Below are positions 62,301-64,000 of a DNA stretch of 64,000 bases, piece after piece (within the stretch, counting starts at the first letter, position 1; every line of letters starts with the position of its first letter). The DNA lies in contig NZ_CP130322.1 in the NCBI RefSeq assembly GCF_033025475.1, positions 2,857,001 through 2,921,000 on the forward strand. Direction: 5' to 3'. The notes below the pieces were generated by a model that searched no databases, had not been told where the DNA came from, and was given only the letters and a program-made list of their open reading frames with translations. Both the position numbers and the translations under genes were made by a program. The stretch is from Sphingomonas sp. C3-2. Its GTDB lineage: Bacteria; Pseudomonadota; Alphaproteobacteria; Sphingomonadales; Sphingomonadaceae.

Positions 62301-62402
62301 ACCTGCGCTTTTCCGGCGTTCGGGCCCGGCTAGTCCGAATTGAGGTGACGCCCCGCCCGAAAGACCGATAGGGTCTGGCAAAAGCGTTTGGAGAGGCGCG
62401 TC

Positions 62403-63560
62403 GTGCACAGTTTGAACGAAGTCGACGCGGTTTCGGGGCCGCTGCTCAAGCTCTATTCGAGCCTGACGCGCAGCGATCCCTGGACCGGATTTCTGGAGGC
62501 GATGCGCCAGCATTTCGACGCCAGCTTCGTCACGATCATCCTCACCCCGCCCACGGCGCAGAAACCGGGGCTGATCATCACCCCCAATGTCGATCGCGCC
62601 GCCATCGCTGCGGCGGAGAATTATTTCGCCTGCGATCCCTTTGTCGGCCTGCCCGAGGGCAAGGCCGTCTCGACCATGGGCCATATCGGCCGTGCGGCGT
62701 ACCGCAAGTCGCGCTTCTACCGCGAATATGTGGCGCACTATCAGATCGGCGACATTCTCGGGCTCGATCTGATGGCGCGCAGCGGTTTCCAGATGCGCGT
62801 GCGCGTCTGCCGGCTCGAAAGTCAGCCCGATTTCAGCCGCGAGGAACAGGATTGGCTGATGCGCTTCGTCCCGCACCTGCGTGCCGCGATCGACCTTTAC
62901 GAGCGGTTCAAGGCGCAGCACGGCGAGGCCGATGTCTATGACAGCGCGATCGAACAGCTGTCGATCGGCACCATCCTGCTCGATCGCACGGGCAACATCA
63001 TCCGCTGCAACGATATCGCGCGCAGCGTGCTGGCCGAAAGCGACGCGATCAAGCTGGTCGGCAACCGGCTGGCCTTTTCCAGCCTCGCCACCGACCGCGC
63101 GTTCAAGCGGGGGATGACCGAACAGCGCGACATGGGCGGCCCATCGCTCCGTTTCCTGCGCGTCGAAAATCCGTCGGGGCAGCGCGATATCGGCCTTGCG
63201 CTGCGCGCGCTTACCCCACCCAGCGCCACCGGCGTCAACATGGTGCCCGCCACCGCAGTCTTTCTCACCGATCCCAACCGGCAGGCGGACCTCACCGGCA
63301 AGGTGATTTCGGGCATTTTCGGCCTGACGCCGATGGAGGGGGAGATTGCGGCCTGCCTGTCGAACGGACTGCGCCTCAGCCAGACCGCCGAGGTGCTGGG
63401 GATCGCGCAGAATACCGTGCGCGCGCATCTGCGCTCGATCTTCACCAAGCTCGGCGTCAGCCGCCAGTCACAGCTCGTCCAGCGCATCCGCGTCGGCGTG
63501 CACGGTCTTGTCGCCGGGGCCTCCGCGCCCGCGGCTGGCGCGCGCGCGCTCTCGCTCTGA
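62403..63560 (+). CDS. LuxR-family transcriptional regulator
   Basis: 385 residues from a GTG with GGAGAGG six bases upstream. The N-terminal ~170 residues have no clear family; a PAS-like segment follows (IEQLSIGTILLDRTGNIIRCNDIARSVL, residues 180-215). The C-terminal ~65 residues are a LuxR helix-turn-helix (FGLTPMEGEIAACLSNGLRLSQTAEVLGIAQNTVRAHLRSIFTKLGVSRQSQL). The overall type is that of sphingomonad regulators of catabolic genes; signal unknown. Confidence 0.88.
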   Translation: MHSLNEVDAVSGPLLKLYSSLTRSDPWTGFLEAMRQHFDASFVTIILTPPTAQKPGLIITPNVDRAAIAAAENYFACDPFVGLPEGKAVSTMGHIGRAAYRKSRFYREYVAHYQIGDILGLDLMARSGFQMRVRVCRLESQPDFSREEQDWLMRFVPHLRAAIDLYERFKAQHGEADVYDSAIEQLSIGTILLDRTGNIIRCNDIARSVLAESDAIKLVGNRLAFSSLATDRAFKRGMTEQRDMGGPSLRFLRVENPSGQRDIGLALRALTPPSATGVNMVPATAVFLTDPNRQADLTGKVISGIFGLTPMEGEIAACLSNGLRLSQTAEVLGIAQNTVRAHLRSIFTKLGVSRQSQLVQRIRVGVHGLVAGASAPAAGARALSL

Positions 63561-63624
63561 CGCTCTTGCGCGGGTCCAGCACCCGCGTGGCACTTTCTTC
63601 CATGCCAATTCAGGGAATTCGCTC

Positions 63625-64000
63625 ATGACCCTTCGTCTCGAAGACATCGAACTGATCAAGCAGCTCAAATATCGGTATTGCCGCTTCATCGACACCGCCG
63701 ATGTGGCGGGGCTGGAAACCGTTCTGACCGAAGACATCGTCGTCGATTATGTCGGCGCCACCTATCATTTCCATGCCGAGGGGCGCGACGAGGTGGTCTC
63801 GGTCCTGAACGCCGCGTTTCACGAGGATTTCGTCGGCTGCCACACCGTGCACCAGCCCGAAATCACCGTGCTCAGCGATACGCATGCCGAGGGGCGCTGG
63901 ACGCTCACCGATTATGCGGTGGACATGCGCACCCGCATCGAAACCACCGGCGCCTGCCTCTACCGCGACGAATATCGCAAGGTCGATGGCGCATGGCGCA
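63625..64000 (+). CDS. SnoaL/NTF2-like protein (N-terminal part, cut by window edge)
   Basis: The first ~125 residues of a protein of the nuclear-transport-factor-2-like fold: ELIKQLKYRYCRFIDTADVAGLETVLTEDIVVDYVG, typical of the SnoaL-4 group found with aromatic and steroid catabolism. His ligands or catalytic residues cannot be assigned from this part. No good ribosome site is seen. It runs off the right edge. Confidence 0.8.
   Translation, partial: MTLRLEDIELIKQLKYRYCRFIDTADVAGLETVLTEDIVVDYVGATYHFHAEGRDEVVSVLNAAFHEDFVGCHTVHQPEITVLSDTHAEGRWTLTDYAVDMRTRIETTGACLYRDEYRKVDGAWR

Larger units (their letters stand above)
62102..62402. other. intergenic stretch with an orphan terminator and a tandem repeat
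   Basis: No protein gene seen. On the minus strand there is a textbook terminator, GCCCCGC-N10-GCGGGGC followed by eight U (62200-62231), yet no minus-strand gene ends there. On the plus strand GCCAG-N12-CTGGC is followed by six T (62230-62257). Further right are the direct repeat GATATGCGTA-GATATGCGTA (62281-62300) and the inverted repeat AGACC-N5-GGTCT (62362-62376) before the LuxR gene. A short untranslated RNA ending at the orphan terminator is possible. Confidence 0.5.

Noticed and set aside
62244-63428. 394-residue minus-strand frame opposite the LuxR gene, ending just before the orphan terminator
   Set aside because: Although the terminator follows its stop codon, the sequence is antisense shadow with no motif, while the plus-strand LuxR domain is unmistakable. 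A short RNA is a better explanation.

Overview
The window is GC-rich alphaproteobacterial chromosome, most likely from a member of the Sphingomonadaceae; the genus cannot be fixed from this sequence. The pointers are a glnA-glnB unit with a sigma-54-like promoter, a RegB/RegA redox two-component pair, a TamA/TamB pair, PQQ-dependent lipoprotein dehydrogenases, a TonB-dependent receptor linked to a sulfatase, and an HPr-kinase-related gene set of a type I associate with sphingomonads. I found no rRNA or tRNA gene, CRISPR array, insertion sequence or prophage. Gene density is high, and intrinsic terminators sit between many units.

Left third (1-25.6 kb): end of queC and queE (queuosine precursor), secreted and lipoprotein hypotheticals, lipB, an S24/LexA-like repressor facing a two-gene hypothetical unit across a cluster of palindromes, tamA-tamB, a zinc-ribbon protein, an aldehyde dehydrogenase, glnA and glnB, a Tat-exported amidase with a beta-propeller gene, then a three-gene unit (Gly-rich Tat peptide, PqqD-like/HPr-kinase-like protein, nucleotidyltransferase) that is the most promising candidate for an uncharacterised peptide- or protein-modification system. 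A quinohaemoprotein dehydrogenase, map and a CinA-like gene follow.

Middle (25.6-47.2 kb): polysaccharide-type genes (PP-loop enzyme, Wzx-like flippase, wecB), a globin-coupled diguanylate cyclase, a glucose-dehydrogenase-like quinoprotein, and a seven-gene run cyoA-cyoB-cyoC-cyoD-surf1-regB-regA in which the last five junctions overlap or nearly touch. This couples a quinol oxidase to a redox-sensing kinase/regulator. An MFS transporter, a PAS-GGDEF-EAL protein, a globin-coupled chemoreceptor and a Crp-like regulator follow. Oxygen/redox sensing and c-di-GMP are the common theme.

Right third (47.2-64 kb): a TonB-dependent receptor and an alkylsulfatase-like secreted enzyme share a 19-bp palindromic promoter element and lie next to a regulator made of two complete TetR modules in one chain; I infer a small regulon for uptake and hydrolysis of a sulfate ester. 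Then come a universal stress protein, a LysR regulator with an MFS-membrane fusion-outer membrane factor efflux operon, a cysteine hydrolase/pirin pair divergent from a LysR gene, a VOC protein, a LuxR-type regulator and the start of a SnoaL/NTF2-like protein cut by the window edge.
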